From Parastagonospora avenae f. sp. tritici 18332-5 (Eukaryota; Ascomycota; Dothideomycetes; Pleosporales; Phaeosphaeriaceae): a stretch of DNA of 64,000 bases. A model generated the notes under the pieces. That model had not been told where the DNA came from. It worked only from the letters and a program-made list of their open reading frames with translations, and ran no database searches. The stretch is from positions 62,001 to 126,000 of the forward strand of contig JAFJTR010000014.1 in NCBI GenBank assembly GCA_022559985.1. The letters run 5' to 3'. Position numbers and translations under genes: made by a program. Below, in pieces: positions 41,321-51,968 of the stretch; within the stretch, counting starts at the first letter, position 1; each line of letters starts with the position of its first letter.

Positions 41321-44148
41321 TTAAATATTCAGACCCTTGGTCAGTTCCGCTAATCCGTTGCTTTGCGATTTCTTGCTGCCGAAGCCAAATTTGCTTTTGC
41401 GTGCGGCCATTTTGCTCCAGTCTTCATCTTCCTCGACCGGTGCTGGCCGCGCGGGTTTAATTATACCCTTGATGGTGTTGGACTTGTTGGCGCTGGCGCC
41501 GCTGGAGGCTTGCAGGATAGTCGATGTGCCAGTCGAATGTGCGTCCGAGTTGTTGACTACTGGCCTGTAACGGGCGGAGAGACCAACGTTGGAACGCTCA
41601 GATGGGGCGATGGAAGGCGTGTAACCTGGTCCAGGGCCCATAAAGTTGGACATTGGCTGTTGCTGCCCCTGGGCTCCAGACATGAATGACATCGGGCGGT
41701 TCTGCATGCCGTTGGGCATGGCGCCTGGCACGCTAAGGAAGCTGCCATTGCCCATCATGTTCCCTCCAAAGCTATTTGGCATGGCCATTGACATGCGAGG
41801 ATCCTGGGTCTGCGGCCTTTGCATGGCCTGCATTTGCTGGAGCTGCATTTGCTGCATAGCGATCATTTGTTGCATCTGCTGCATTTGCTGCATCGCCATC
41901 ATGTCGTTTCCTTGTGGCATCGAGTAGCCCATCTGGTTCATGCCCATGCCCATCATAGGCATTTGTCCGCCCATTTGCCCACCCATTGTCGGATTCATCA
42001 TACCATTCATCGGCATTTGCGACATTCGTGTGGGGTGCTGCGGCTGCCCGTTGGTGTTCATCTGCTGACCGAGCATACCGGTGAAAGGCCCGCCTTCAGG
42101 TTTCTTTTGAGATGCTCCTCCCATGTATTTCTGCTTCGTCATGTCCCTCATCTGGATCTGATCCACGAGAGAAGGCTGAGACATACCAGCCTCTTGGTAC
42201 ATCATCGGCGAGTGCATACCCATACCTCCGGCCATCGAGTCTCCGGCGACTGACATTGGTCCGCGACCAAAGCCGTTGAAGCCCATGGACTCTCGGTTCA
42301 TGGGCTGGACCAAGCCCCCACCAATGAAGGAGTTATGAGGATCCGCAGGCAGGCCCCTGGCGAAAGCGGGTAGATGGCCAGATGCACGACTGGGCATCGC
42401 GCCCGCAGACGCCGGTCGGTCGGGTATATACGAGGGCATGGCGTTAGCTGGCTGGTTTGGTATTCGGCCTCGTACTTGACTTGGGAAGCCATGCTGTGCA
42501 AGTATACCCAGAGGCACGTCCTCGTCTTCCCACTCATCGGCCTTCATCGAGGTCTCCGACGGGAACCCCATCATGTCTTCTACGCCACCGTCGGGTCGGG
42601 CAGGGTTTGCAGACGTGGTGGTAGTGCGGCGCATAGCCTCACGGGCGAACTGCATCTGCTGCTGCTTGCGTCTCGAGATTTCTTCCTCCTCGCGCTTCTT
42701 GATAGCGTCCTCCTCATCCTCGTAGTCCTCGTCTGAATCGTCCTCAGGCGGTGGTTGCGAGTTTGCCCGCCTCTGCATCGCTAGGTACTCTGTTTGTGTC
42801 AACACGCGTCCTGCGCCCGGTCTGGGTGGATTAGCTGGTGCAGGGGAAATTTGGTCTTCAGGAATGGAGTGAGCGGGTGCCTTCTGTGCAGCTCTGGACT
42901 CAAATTTTGGCGCTGCCTTGACTGGTGCGAACAGGTCTTGATCGTCATCGTGATCCGTGTAAGTAGAGACGTTCGATACCAGGGATGCCTTAGGTGTCGT
43001 GTTGTTCGTGTAGTTGGACGATCGGGAGGAAGCAGGCGTTTGGAGCGAGTTGACAGAGGAGGAGGCGAGGGAGGTTGGCTGTGTCGGATGCTGCTCAGGG
43101 GAGCTATCACGATAGGACGTCTTCTCCATGTAGGACCGACGTGCTGTTGGAGCATCTCGGTCCCCAAAGTTATGCGTCGGCAAGGTGGGGCTTTCAGAAG
43201 CAACCGGTGCGTATGACGAGTATTTGTGCGGAGGAGGGGGCGGCGGCGGTGACTCGTCGTCCGAGTGGGAAGAGGACATGAGGTTCTCGGCGGATCCGCG
43301 GCTCTCCCAGCTCTTCAAGGGAGCCTCGACGTGGAGCTTGGGGTACGTCTTGATGGGCTCGGGCTGGAATGTGCGCTTTTCCGAAAGAAGCGAACGTCCC
43401 GGAGCTTCTCTCGACATCTCGGGAGGAGATTCCTTCCGGTTCATGTCGCTGAACATGTCATCGAACGACGAGTTGCCAAAATCGAGTCCTGCCTCTAATT
43501 TCGGCGGTATTGCGGTGCTTGCATAACTCGACGCAGTCATTGACCGCTCCCTGGATTGTTTATCGTCCTTTTTGCTCAGACCATGGCTCGACTTGGGCAA
43601 CGACGGCAACTGCTTACGGAAGCCGTTCATGCTCAATGATGAGCTCGGGGAGCTGTTGTGTTGTGGGATGGGAGGACGGGGGGCACCGGAGAAAATGTTG
43701 TCGTCTGAGCTAGCATCGGTCGAGGAGGGAAGAGTGGAGGTGGAGCCATGCTGGCCATTATTATACGGGCGCGACGCAGAGAACTGGGTCCCGTTGCTAG
43801 ACTTGCTGTCACTAATTAAAGGGTTAGTTTGGGCGGAGCTGACCGCTTGGACCATACTGCTTACCGCTTTGAGGACCCTGGAGACTCTTCTTCAAATGAC
43901 TGCACTCGACCCTTGCCATTTGCGCCGAAAGTGCTGAAGCGGAACTTTGAGGACGACTTTTCTCGCTCGAGGGTCTTGCGGCGCTCGTTGGCCTTTTCTA
44001 CCTCGGTGCGGCTCATGAGCCGGAAGCCGCCAGAGTCTGCGTGAGCAGCGTCTGGACTTGGCACTGTTTCCACGTGTGCCATTTCCTCGAGCACGTTGCT
44101 CGACGACTTCCGCCGGCCGGTGAAGATGCCTAGCCCTGGCTTGACCAT
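41321..44148 (-). CDS. Large low-complexity Met/Gln-rich protein
   Basis: Exon 1 (44148-43865) and exon 2 (43811-41321) flank a 53-bp intron; 924 residues. The N-terminus MVKPGLGIFTGRRKSSSNVLE and SGGFRLMSRTEVEKANERRK look conserved, and the C-terminus ends with a basic block (WSKMAARKSKFGFGSKK) and LAELTKGLNI. In between it is mostly disordered: Ser/Pro-rich from 100 to 420, with a run of eight Pro, then a helix with EEDAIKKREEEEISRRKQQQ. A Met/Gln/Gly region follows (for example AMQQMQQMQQMIAMQQMQ) of prion-like composition. Related proteins occur across Pezizomycotina; I suspect a cell-cortex or septal-pore scaffold, without evidence here. Confidence 0.82.
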
Positions 44149-47100
44149 GTTGTGCTTATGTGTGTCGTGGGGAGGGGTGTGCGTGAAGTGCCCGAATGGC
44201 GGATTCCAGCGTGCGGAATCAGTTCATACACAGAGGCGGGCGTGCGGCGTGAAGCGGGCGAGGGAAAGAGCGGACGTGTGTATTAATGGCGGAGCGGGAA
44301 AGAGAAAGAGCGAATGTGTTTCGATCTGAGAGCGGCTGTTAGCTAGGGCGCAATTGGCAGTCGCATAGTTGTGGGCAGCGCAGAAGAGGTCCGCGGGTGA
44401 GCGCGCCGAGTGAAAACTGCCAGATGGCTGATAGTGCTGCTGCTGCGTGGTTCCAACCTCACAACTGTCGATCGTGTGCGAATAACGTCGCGGTTGGCCA
44501 GCGAACTCGACAGAAAGCAGAAGGAAGGATCCAGAGTGGCAGCCTCCTCTTCTCCGACACCACGCAATTCTGCCACTTTCACCTCCCGGGCCCATCCACG
44601 TGTGACGGGCAGCCAAAGTTTTGCCAGTGCCTCGGGAGACAGGGTGGAGGGGTGGAGCGACTTACCAGACACAGGACGCGGGTAGCAACTGTAGCGACAA
44701 CGGTAACGAGCGGCGGTCTCTTGCAGAGACGTTGGGGTTGGCGGTGTTGTCGAAAAACCAAGAGGGATTTGCAAACGGCGGAGAGGAGGACTGAGGCAGA
44801 TGGTGGTCTGTCTGCGAGCGCCCGTGCCCGAATTGATGCCGCGCAAAGAGGCCAGGGGAGTTCGCCGTCGATGATGTGCCTTTGCCTCTCGCCAATGCGG
44901 GCGCAATGATCTCCAGCCTCCTAGGCCTAGTGTCGTCCGAAGTGACTAGGATTGACTAGGATTCGCCGTCTTGGGTGTGCTTCGTCTGTTTTTAGCCTTT
45001 TCTACAACAAGTCAACAACACAATCGCCAGCAGCGTGTCCTTCAACCCGCTCAGACTGCAGAGTTGTCGTGGTCTGCAGCGGCCGCGGCAGCAGGGTGAT
45101 GCCGTCGCTGCCCTCTCGCACCACCTGAGATGCACGCATGTCTCATGGCGGCACAAGGTTCCCAGCCCCGGGTCCCAGCCCGTACTTTCAAACTGCTGGT
45201 TCTCGGTGCGGATCCACGCTCCAGCCTCTAAACATAGAAGGCCGGGCTCCTCCCACGCTTTTCGCTTGTGATCGTCCTGGGTACACGCAAACACACATCA
45301 TCGCGCGCACGTTGAGACCCTCCTCTCGGATCGCTCCTTTTTGCTCGTCGTCATGAGCGTTGACTGAACGCGTCCGTGACATCGGTCCGTCACTTGTCTA
45401 CCAGACCTGTTCCCTGACCGCCATTCTTCCGATGGTGGCCGTGGCGCGCAGATGCTCAGCTCGTTGACAACGGCTCCTTGTTTGTCCGCAGCTAGTGCCT
45501 TGTGCTTAAGGGGCTTCGTGATGGTTTGAGTGGCTAGAAATTCAAGGTACAAACTCGAGGCCTTGGGCATAGAGAAACCACTCGGCGCAGGGCTTGTTTT
45601 GCCCTCCCCACTGCTGGATAAATCCGCACGCGCAGCGCCGTCTGCATTCAGCCTGCAGACTCCGAAGACTCTTAAATCATCGTATCATTGTCAGGGAACA
45701 TTGCCTATTCGTGCTGTCTGCACCTTGCATCTGCGCTTCGGCGTCGGCGTCATTGCCCAACCTGCTCTCAATTTCCACTCGTTATGCAAAACAGCCATCC
45801 AGGCAGATTTACCAGCGCAGTGGGCTGCGTGCATGTCGTCTTGCCCAAGACGCACATGAATCACGAATTTTAATCTCTAGCAAAGCCTTTGCCAGTAGCG
45901 CCGTCCAGGAGGCCGGTGGCTTTGTCAGTCCCGTCCTACGTGCGCACAAGCGGCACAGGGGTAGGCTCGAGGCTATTCGGTACGGCGCCAGCCTCATGAA
46001 CTCGGAGAGAACTGTTCGCCAGCACGTTTTCTGAAATTTGGCAACGGTGCCTTCTGTTCGCCCTGGCACTGCAGGGATGTCCACCATCAAGATGAGCTGT
46101 ACCTGTAGCTGTGTGTGAATCGACTTTGCGCATGCCGCAGCGGATCGATGATGATTGCAAGTGCTCATGATAGTGCCTTGGTTGTTGCGCTTTTCCGTGT
46201 CAGATCTTCAGCCATCCATGACTTGAACGCTCACAAGCGGGATGCAGAACATACGACGCCGCCAGTGTTAGCTTTCCTGCCCCTCACTTACATGTCGCGC
46301 TCCAATCATCCTCCAGTGTCCCTTCGTCACCCGCCGAACGCGTAATCGTGTGCGACCCGGGTGAGAGCGATCAGGCTGTGAAGCTCCAAGTGCATCTCAA
46401 CAAGCATCGCCTGCGATCGGTCTAGGCTCCACTTGGTATGGGTCCCGTGTCGATGCCAGCTGAGTCTAAACAGCAACATCTTGCAACAGCGCCATTGCGA
46501 GCATCTCCACCACATGCTCCAGTGAAGCACGACTTGCTCGAGGTCTCAGTACAAAGCGGGGCCTCAACACAGCAGAAACTCATCCATGTGATGCACGTTC
46601 CCACGTCGCCGGTGCTACAGCATATATTCGGCATTTCCAGCGGTCTGCCAATAGGATGGAAAATCAAAGAATTGACCGAATGTCGTCCCGTACCGCGTCT
46701 GCGCTACAGTGCGGCGATGTATGCTCTGGCGATCTCTGAGTGGGCGATGTGGGATCCTACGCTGCAAGCGACCGTTGAAGGATCGAATACTCCGTCCCTA
46801 ATCCCTGCTTATCTGTTTAGCAGATCGGAGGTATAGTACATCGTTCCATTTCCTTGGTCAATATGGCAATCAAGTTTTCGGCTGGCTTCCGAGCCTGTAT
46901 CTACGAAGACCCCACACTGTGAGCGGCACTGGTATGTCTCGTATTGGCACGGCAGGATGCAGTGTGCTTCAAGCGCTTCACGCGTGGAAGAGAATGCTCG
47001 GCGTCTGGAGTGATTCGGGTCCGTGTCGATCCGTCATAACATGGCTTGTATATCTCTAGGGCGCTGCGCCGTATCGCTGGGCAAGAGGGTATGTCTGCGG

Positions 47101-47655
47101 CGTTATCTGGTGCGTGATATGTGTACAGCGACTACATCAAGGAGCCTGGGAGACCTTTTAACTGTTGGCTCTTGCACCGCGGTACGATGCTATGCATGGG
47201 GCGTGCATGCGGGTGAAGGTGGGCTCAGAGGGCAAATCTAGCGATTTCGCAGCGAATAGGCGCAAGTGGTGTAGTTTCTGAGAGAATGTAGTGCAAGGTG
47301 ATTGTAGATAAGAGCTAGATGACTAGGCGCTGTCGTCGCTGTTGTCGAGGAAAGAGCTGGTGGACTCGGACAGCAACTGTGCCGGCTAGGAAAGAGCTAA
47401 CACGCACCGCTCTCTCACCTCACAAATGCTGAAGCCAGGCAAGAGCGCGCCATCCAGGCGCCAAGAACAGCTACACTTGCTCCCGAGGTCCCTCTCACCT
47501 CACATTTCACGTTAGGCACTGAACCCCACGATTCTGCCAAACCACTTGCTTCTCGCCCCCTTCCGGAGCAACAATTCCAATCACATCCTGATCTTTCGCG
47601 GCATCCATACATTTGCGACTCAACGATCTGAGATACGCCGTGCACCGCATTCAGG
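44149..47655. other. Long gene-poor stretch, 3.5 kb
   Basis: Only short frames on both strands. The first few hundred bases are the likely promoter and leader of the Met/Gln-rich protein gene. One coherent-looking frame (46438-46836) is listed separately. No RNA gene or clear repeat was found. Confidence 0.5.
46438..46836 (+). CDS. Possible small hypothetical protein, 132 aa
   Basis: A frame starting MGPVSMPAESKQQHLAT, with a protein-like second half (SGLPIGWKIKELTECRP, RLRYSAAMYALAISEWAMW). No known family and no intron evidence. Retained at low confidence because the amino-acid composition is more natural than that of surrounding frames. Confidence 0.25.
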   Translation: MGPVSMPAESKQQHLATAPLRASPPHAPVKHDLLEVSVQSGASTQQKLIHVMHVPTSPVLQHIFGISSGLPIGWKIKELTECRPVPRLRYSAAMYALAISEWAMWDPTLQATVEGSNTPSLIPAYLFSRSEV

Positions 47656-48414
47656 ATGGCGACGACGTTCTTCGACCTACCTCTCGAGCTTCGTAACATG
47701 GTTTACCATGAGCTTTGGGAGTGTACACCGCGTATCGCAATTCGGAATGAGGGGCTCAACAATACTGTGTATGCACATCATACGAGTGCATGCTACGACA
47801 TGGGAAAGCCGAGCAGCATGCCGTTGTGGCTCTTGGCCAACAAGCAGATGTTGAAAGAAGCTGTGGACGAGTTTCAGTTGAACGCGCGCTGGAACATCGC
47901 GCTTGATGAAGAGGACACTTTTACACATGAGCCTCACATTCTTTCGCTGCTTGAAGCTCGATACTTGAGGGTTATATTCTTTCCTCATGCTGCTATGTCT
48001 GCAGGAGAAGGACTACCACCCGCGAGTGGGGTTCTCTTCCCAGGCGATACTTGCAAAACCCTCTACGCTCTCGTCACCCAGCTCGCAGCTCGTCAAACTA
48101 TCAGAGAGCTGACCTTCAGGATGTACTTGTGCTCATACTCGGAATCTGCTACTCCAGACGTGGACATCTCAGATTTGGCGCTGGACGTGTTGTCTGGCGG
48201 CAAGCTGAATAAGTTCACTGTTATCATCACCGAATGCTGTGCTGGCCCCATGGAATCAGCACAGAAGAGCTCATGCGAGGCCAAATTCGCGAGATTGGGA
48301 GAAGCTTTCATGGCCGGTCCGACGCGGTTTACGACAGATGAGCGAATTGAGCCAGAAGAGCTAGGTACGGAAGAAAGGCCTCGGGAGATTCGTTTCACGC
48401 TTGAGCGGTGTTGA
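47656..48414 (+). CDS. F-box-like (2EXR-type) protein
   Basis: Intronless, 252 residues. It opens with the short F-box-like motif seen in many Dothideomycete orphans, FFDLPLELRNMVYHELWE. Further on are PLWLLANKQMLKEAVDEF, typical of the segment where these proteins refer to the extended family fold, and ARYLRVIFFPHA. The rest is a mixed alpha/beta region with four cysteines near LCSYSE and ITECCAG. Proteins of this kind are very numerous in Pezizomycotina and mostly uncharacterised. Some may be SCF adaptors, but the motif is short. Confidence 0.72.
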   Translation: MATTFFDLPLELRNMVYHELWECTPRIAIRNEGLNNTVYAHHTSACYDMGKPSSMPLWLLANKQMLKEAVDEFQLNARWNIALDEEDTFTHEPHILSLLEARYLRVIFFPHAAMSAGEGLPPASGVLFPGDTCKTLYALVTQLAARQTIRELTFRMYLCSYSESATPDVDISDLALDVLSGGKLNKFTVIITECCAGPMESAQKSSCEAKFARLGEAFMAGPTRFTTDERIEPEELGTEERPREIRFTLERC

Positions 48415-48863
48415 GAAGGTCTTTTGGGTCGAATGTAATCTCTTGAAGGGATCTGTCACCCTGCTGAGTTTCCATCGATGTGGGTTGACCTACCGGTACG
48501 GCTTCGTCCTCTTCATCGATTGCTCAACAACGCATCTGCCGTTCGACGGCGAGCCTATGTCTCATGTAAGACCTTCCCCACACTCCTTCTGTTATGCTCG
48601 TCTAATTTTGATTAACTCTAGTCCCACATCTTCAAATTCAATCGGAAAATTACCGTCAGGCGGTCTGATTCGCCAATGATATATTGCCAACCTACGTACG
48701 CGACGAAACCAGTATTCCTTCGACGCATGATAAAGTCTGGCCGTATTGAGGTGGCATATTCCTTGCCATGGTCAGTTTCACATTCCCCTCGCAAGAATAC
48801 TATATAGGCATCATTTCCACCCGCTCGGTAGGTGGGTGGATGAAGAATTGCAACAAAATAATC
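48415..48863. other. Intergenic, 0.45 kb
   Basis: Between the F-box-like gene and the DUF8021-like gene. Presumed promoter of the latter. No other feature. Confidence 0.5.
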
Positions 48864-49664
48864 ATGCTTAAACTCATTATTGCCATCTTGAGCGTCCTCA
48901 TAACACAAGCATCATCAGCATGCACTCGTGAAACCCTTAAAGCCATCACTGACGCCCACCTCGCCGCTCAAACAGCCGGCCAGACTGCCTTCGCCGCGAA
49001 CGCCACCTACACCGAAAACCGCAAGAAGGTCAACCTCAAATCCAGCGTCCTCTCCAAAGCCCTCAAAGTCGACCACGCCCGAGCCCAGCACGATGTACCC
49101 CAGTGCGCCGCCTTCAGCGAACTCATCGTCACCAACTCAGCCGCTCCCTATGTGATCGCCACGCAGATCCGCCTCGACAACACGACCAACCACGTCTCGC
49201 AGGTTGACAGCATCATCACCACCAAAGGCGACTGGCTCTTCAACGTCACCGGGACATACTACTGGGCCTCGCACGAGACCTGGGACGCCATCCCCGCTGC
49301 AAAACGCGACTCTCGTGCCACCATTCAAGCCGCCGGCGACGCCTACTGCGACCTCTTCTCCAACAAGAGCGTCAAGGTGCCATGGGGCACGCCGTGCGCG
49401 CGTCTCGAAGGCGGCATGTATACAGGCAAAGGCGCGGCGACGGACAGTTGCAATGTTGGTGTGCCGAGTGGGGTGAGTCTGGTTAACAGGCAGTATGTGA
49501 TTGACGAGGAGTATGGGACGGTAGACATCATTATGGATTTTGCGGGCACCCAGGGACAGGTGGGGAAGAGTGGGTTGCCGGATAGTCATGAGTTTAGGGT
49601 GGAGGGGGGGAAGTTGAGGTTTGTGCATACGTTGAGTTCGTGTGGGGGGAAGGCTTGTATGTAG
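48864..49664 (+). CDS. Secreted protein of DUF8021-like type
   Basis: Intronless, 266 residues from MLKLIIAILSVLITQASSA, a signal peptide. An ATG eight codons upstream is also possible. The mature protein begins ACTRETLKAITDAHLAAQTAG and continues with FAANATYTENRKKVNLKSS. Further blocks are QIRLDNTTNHVSQVDSIITT, KGDWLFNVTGTYYWASHETW and VPWGTPCARLEGGMYTG. It ends in EFRVEGGKLRFVHTLSSCGG. This pattern is that of a fungal secreted family with a DUF8021 label (SnoaL/cystatin-like fold). Six cysteines suggest three disulphides. No enzyme activity is established. Confidence 0.82.
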   Translation: MLKLIIAILSVLITQASSACTRETLKAITDAHLAAQTAGQTAFAANATYTENRKKVNLKSSVLSKALKVDHARAQHDVPQCAAFSELIVTNSAAPYVIATQIRLDNTTNHVSQVDSIITTKGDWLFNVTGTYYWASHETWDAIPAAKRDSRATIQAAGDAYCDLFSNKSVKVPWGTPCARLEGGMYTGKGAATDSCNVGVPSGVSLVNRQYVIDEEYGTVDIIMDFAGTQGQVGKSGLPDSHEFRVEGGKLRFVHTLSSCGGKACM

Positions 49665-50391
49665 GGTCTGGTGGACTTGCTTTTTGGGCAGGGTCGTTGT
49701 CGGAAGAACAGTGCTGCTGTCTTTACTGTCGCTGAGAGTCGGTATCGAATGGATCTGATATCAAACAAGAACGTCGTCAGAGAAGGGCTGCCATATCATG
49801 TGTAAACCTGGATAGATCCAATTGGATATCCGCACTTTATGAGATACTGAAAAGTCCTTGAAGTTATACAGGTCCACTGGTCTACCCTCGGACAGTGTCT
49901 ATCGCTGAGACCGTTTTTCGTGTACTCGCGTCAAGATATAATAGTCGTGCAAATAAGTTGTGCTGATCGCCTAGAGCTATTCAAGTAATTGAAAGAAATT
50001 AGAACTTGCTAGTAGGAGCAGGATGGCAGGCACCCATCAATCGGCAGTGGGTAGTAGATGTTCTTATCGAGAATGCACTGGCCTAAGATGACCTCGGGAG
50101 TCTGAACGCACCACACCGAACACATGATGCTACAAGAGTAGGGCTAACAACCACTCCAATTTATGCTACCGGGTAATCACAGTTTGACTAATGCAGAGAA
50201 TTATGAGATGAGCAATGATGTTGACAGTGACCCGAGACTCTCGAGCGTTGCCAAGACATGTCACGTGTTGGCGCCCACCCCGCTCATATCGTCGCGCGCC
50301 CCTCAACTTTTGCTCCTACCCTTTCGCTCAAAAACGTACGTACCCCCTACGTTTGTCCTCTCAGCGGGCAGACACTGACTTGACACTAGGA
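49665..50391. other. Intergenic, 0.7 kb
   Basis: It ends in a well-formed intron, 50335-50389 (GTACGT, branch CACTGAC, acceptor CACTAG), just before the ATG at 50392, suggesting a transcribed leader. Nothing else seen. Confidence 0.5.
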
Positions 50392-51100
50392 ATGGCGCCC
50401 CGCGGAAACCACAACAACCGCTGGAACACCTCTGGATGGGGAAATCCCCACCAACTCGAACCAAAAAGCGGCCCCCCATAACGCGCCCTCAACAAACTCG
50501 AACCAACAGACCCCGAACCTGAATGCACCTGCGCGCTCAACACCGCAACTATGGAAGCATTCACAATTGACGCGTCCACCTCCGAATATGTCTCTAGCTC
50601 ATTGACTATGAGCTAAGCTAACATGCGTAGCTCTGCCAACCCAAGAACAAATTCAACCAATCCAACAAATTCGACAGGAGAAATATGACATGGCCTGGCA
50701 TATCGTTGATGAATATGCAATCGCACTCCAACGATCAATACACGCCGGATTCGTGCGACCGCCTTTCAACGCCGCTCAACACCGCCTCGTTCGTATGTTT
50801 GCGGACACGTACAAAGAGCTCTGCAAACTCAAGGAAAAATACGACCGACTTGAAGAAGAGCAACTCGAACTGGACAGTTATGAAGTAGCCAGAGCCAACG
50901 TCGATGACTACGCACTCGCACTCTCCGATCAATACGACTTGGATATTCACGGCCGCCTGTTAACAACGCTCAATCCATTACAAGGCTGTAAACGGCGTTC
51001 CGGGCTTCTACCTCTCACAATGGTGCACATTGCAGCACATGCACTTGTGACATTGCATCCGAGCCTCAATCCGAATCAGCTCGTTCACCGAGCCCAATAA
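50392..51100 (+). pseudogene. Hypothetical protein interrupted by an in-frame TAA
   Basis: A leader intron precedes ATG 50392 (MAPRGNHNNRWNTSGWG). The frame meets TAA at 50479-50481 but stays open and protein-like right after it (RALNKLEPTDPEPECTCA) to about 50589. The 90 bp around the stop contain no GT, so an intron cannot remove it. A second open block, 50633-51100, reads QIRQEKYDMAWHIVDEYAIA, FADTYKELCKLKEKYDRLEE and a partial echo, NVDDYALALSDQYDL. The junction between the blocks cannot be resolved with a consensus intron. It is either a decaying gene, or a gene whose real start is at 50550 or 50690. Function unknown. Confidence 0.4.
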
Positions 51101-51968
51101 ACCAGCTTCAAGGAGAAGAATGAGGACCAGCAACGTGACGTATTCCATACCCTCCGAGGGCACAAATGGCATTCCCGCAATCGACATCCGTCCAGCGCCG
51201 GACGGAATGAGTATTGAGGCTAAGCACAGACTCCGTACGCGAACTGCTGCTGCTCTGACGGATGGGATGCCAGACGTCATCGTGGTATGAACATCAACCC
51301 ATCCAATAACTCTGAAAAGGGTCAGTAGATACTAACCTCAGTCATTGATACCGGCTTTACGCCAGTGAGACCTGCCAGCTTGACTGCGCACTCGATACCA
51401 GCTTGCTGGTCTAGGATGTTGACTGTATTTCGGCGATTGATACTAGCTTTATGCTGGTCTGTGATTCTGATATCGACGCTGCTCGGTCTTTGATACTGAC
51501 ATTGTCAATCTCAATCCTCTGTAGATTTTAATCCATAATTCGTTTGCAATACGCTGATATCTCACATTGCATTTGATTGATACCATTCGTGAACGTCGCT
51601 CATTCCTACCGATACACTCATGACCTTTCAGCAACAACCTTTCTCGCAGTTTGCATGACTATGACAAATGCCAAGTTGTGGATGATCTACGCCCAGTGTC
51701 ATATTCAGCGTCCAGCTTCCTGAAAGGAACACAGTTTCATTCTTTATACATCGAACCGGAATATCATCCATTTGAGTATCGTCTTCGCGAATGCACTGCC
51801 AGCCTACAGAGTCCTCCCTCGTGTTTCCAAACATAAATACAACGCCAAACTGCCCGAAAACATCCTAAGTATGATTTGTGCCACCACCTTGTCCCCAATT
51901 ACCCTCAAGAAAGCAGATTTCAAGGCGAAGAAGATGATCCGAACGACAGAAAGCATGTATCCACACCA
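51101..51968. other. Intergenic, 0.87 kb, with a small hairpin repeat
   Basis: Contains the GATAC-hairpin repeats at 51345-51505. Otherwise nothing recognised. Confidence 0.5.
51345..51505. repeat. Degenerate repeat of short inverted repeats, period about 47 bp
   Basis: GATAC occurs at 51348, 51395, 51440 and 51493. In the first three it opens a small palindrome: ACCGGCTTTACGCCAGT, ACCAGCTTGCTGGT and ACTAGCTTTATGCTGGT. The fourth copy is decayed (ACTGACATTGTCAAT). Confidence 0.6.

Noticed and set aside
44343..44906. Frames of 170-187 codons on both strands upstream of the Met/Gln-rich protein gene
   Set aside because: GC-rich region with open frames on both strands at once. None has a natural composition or splice model.
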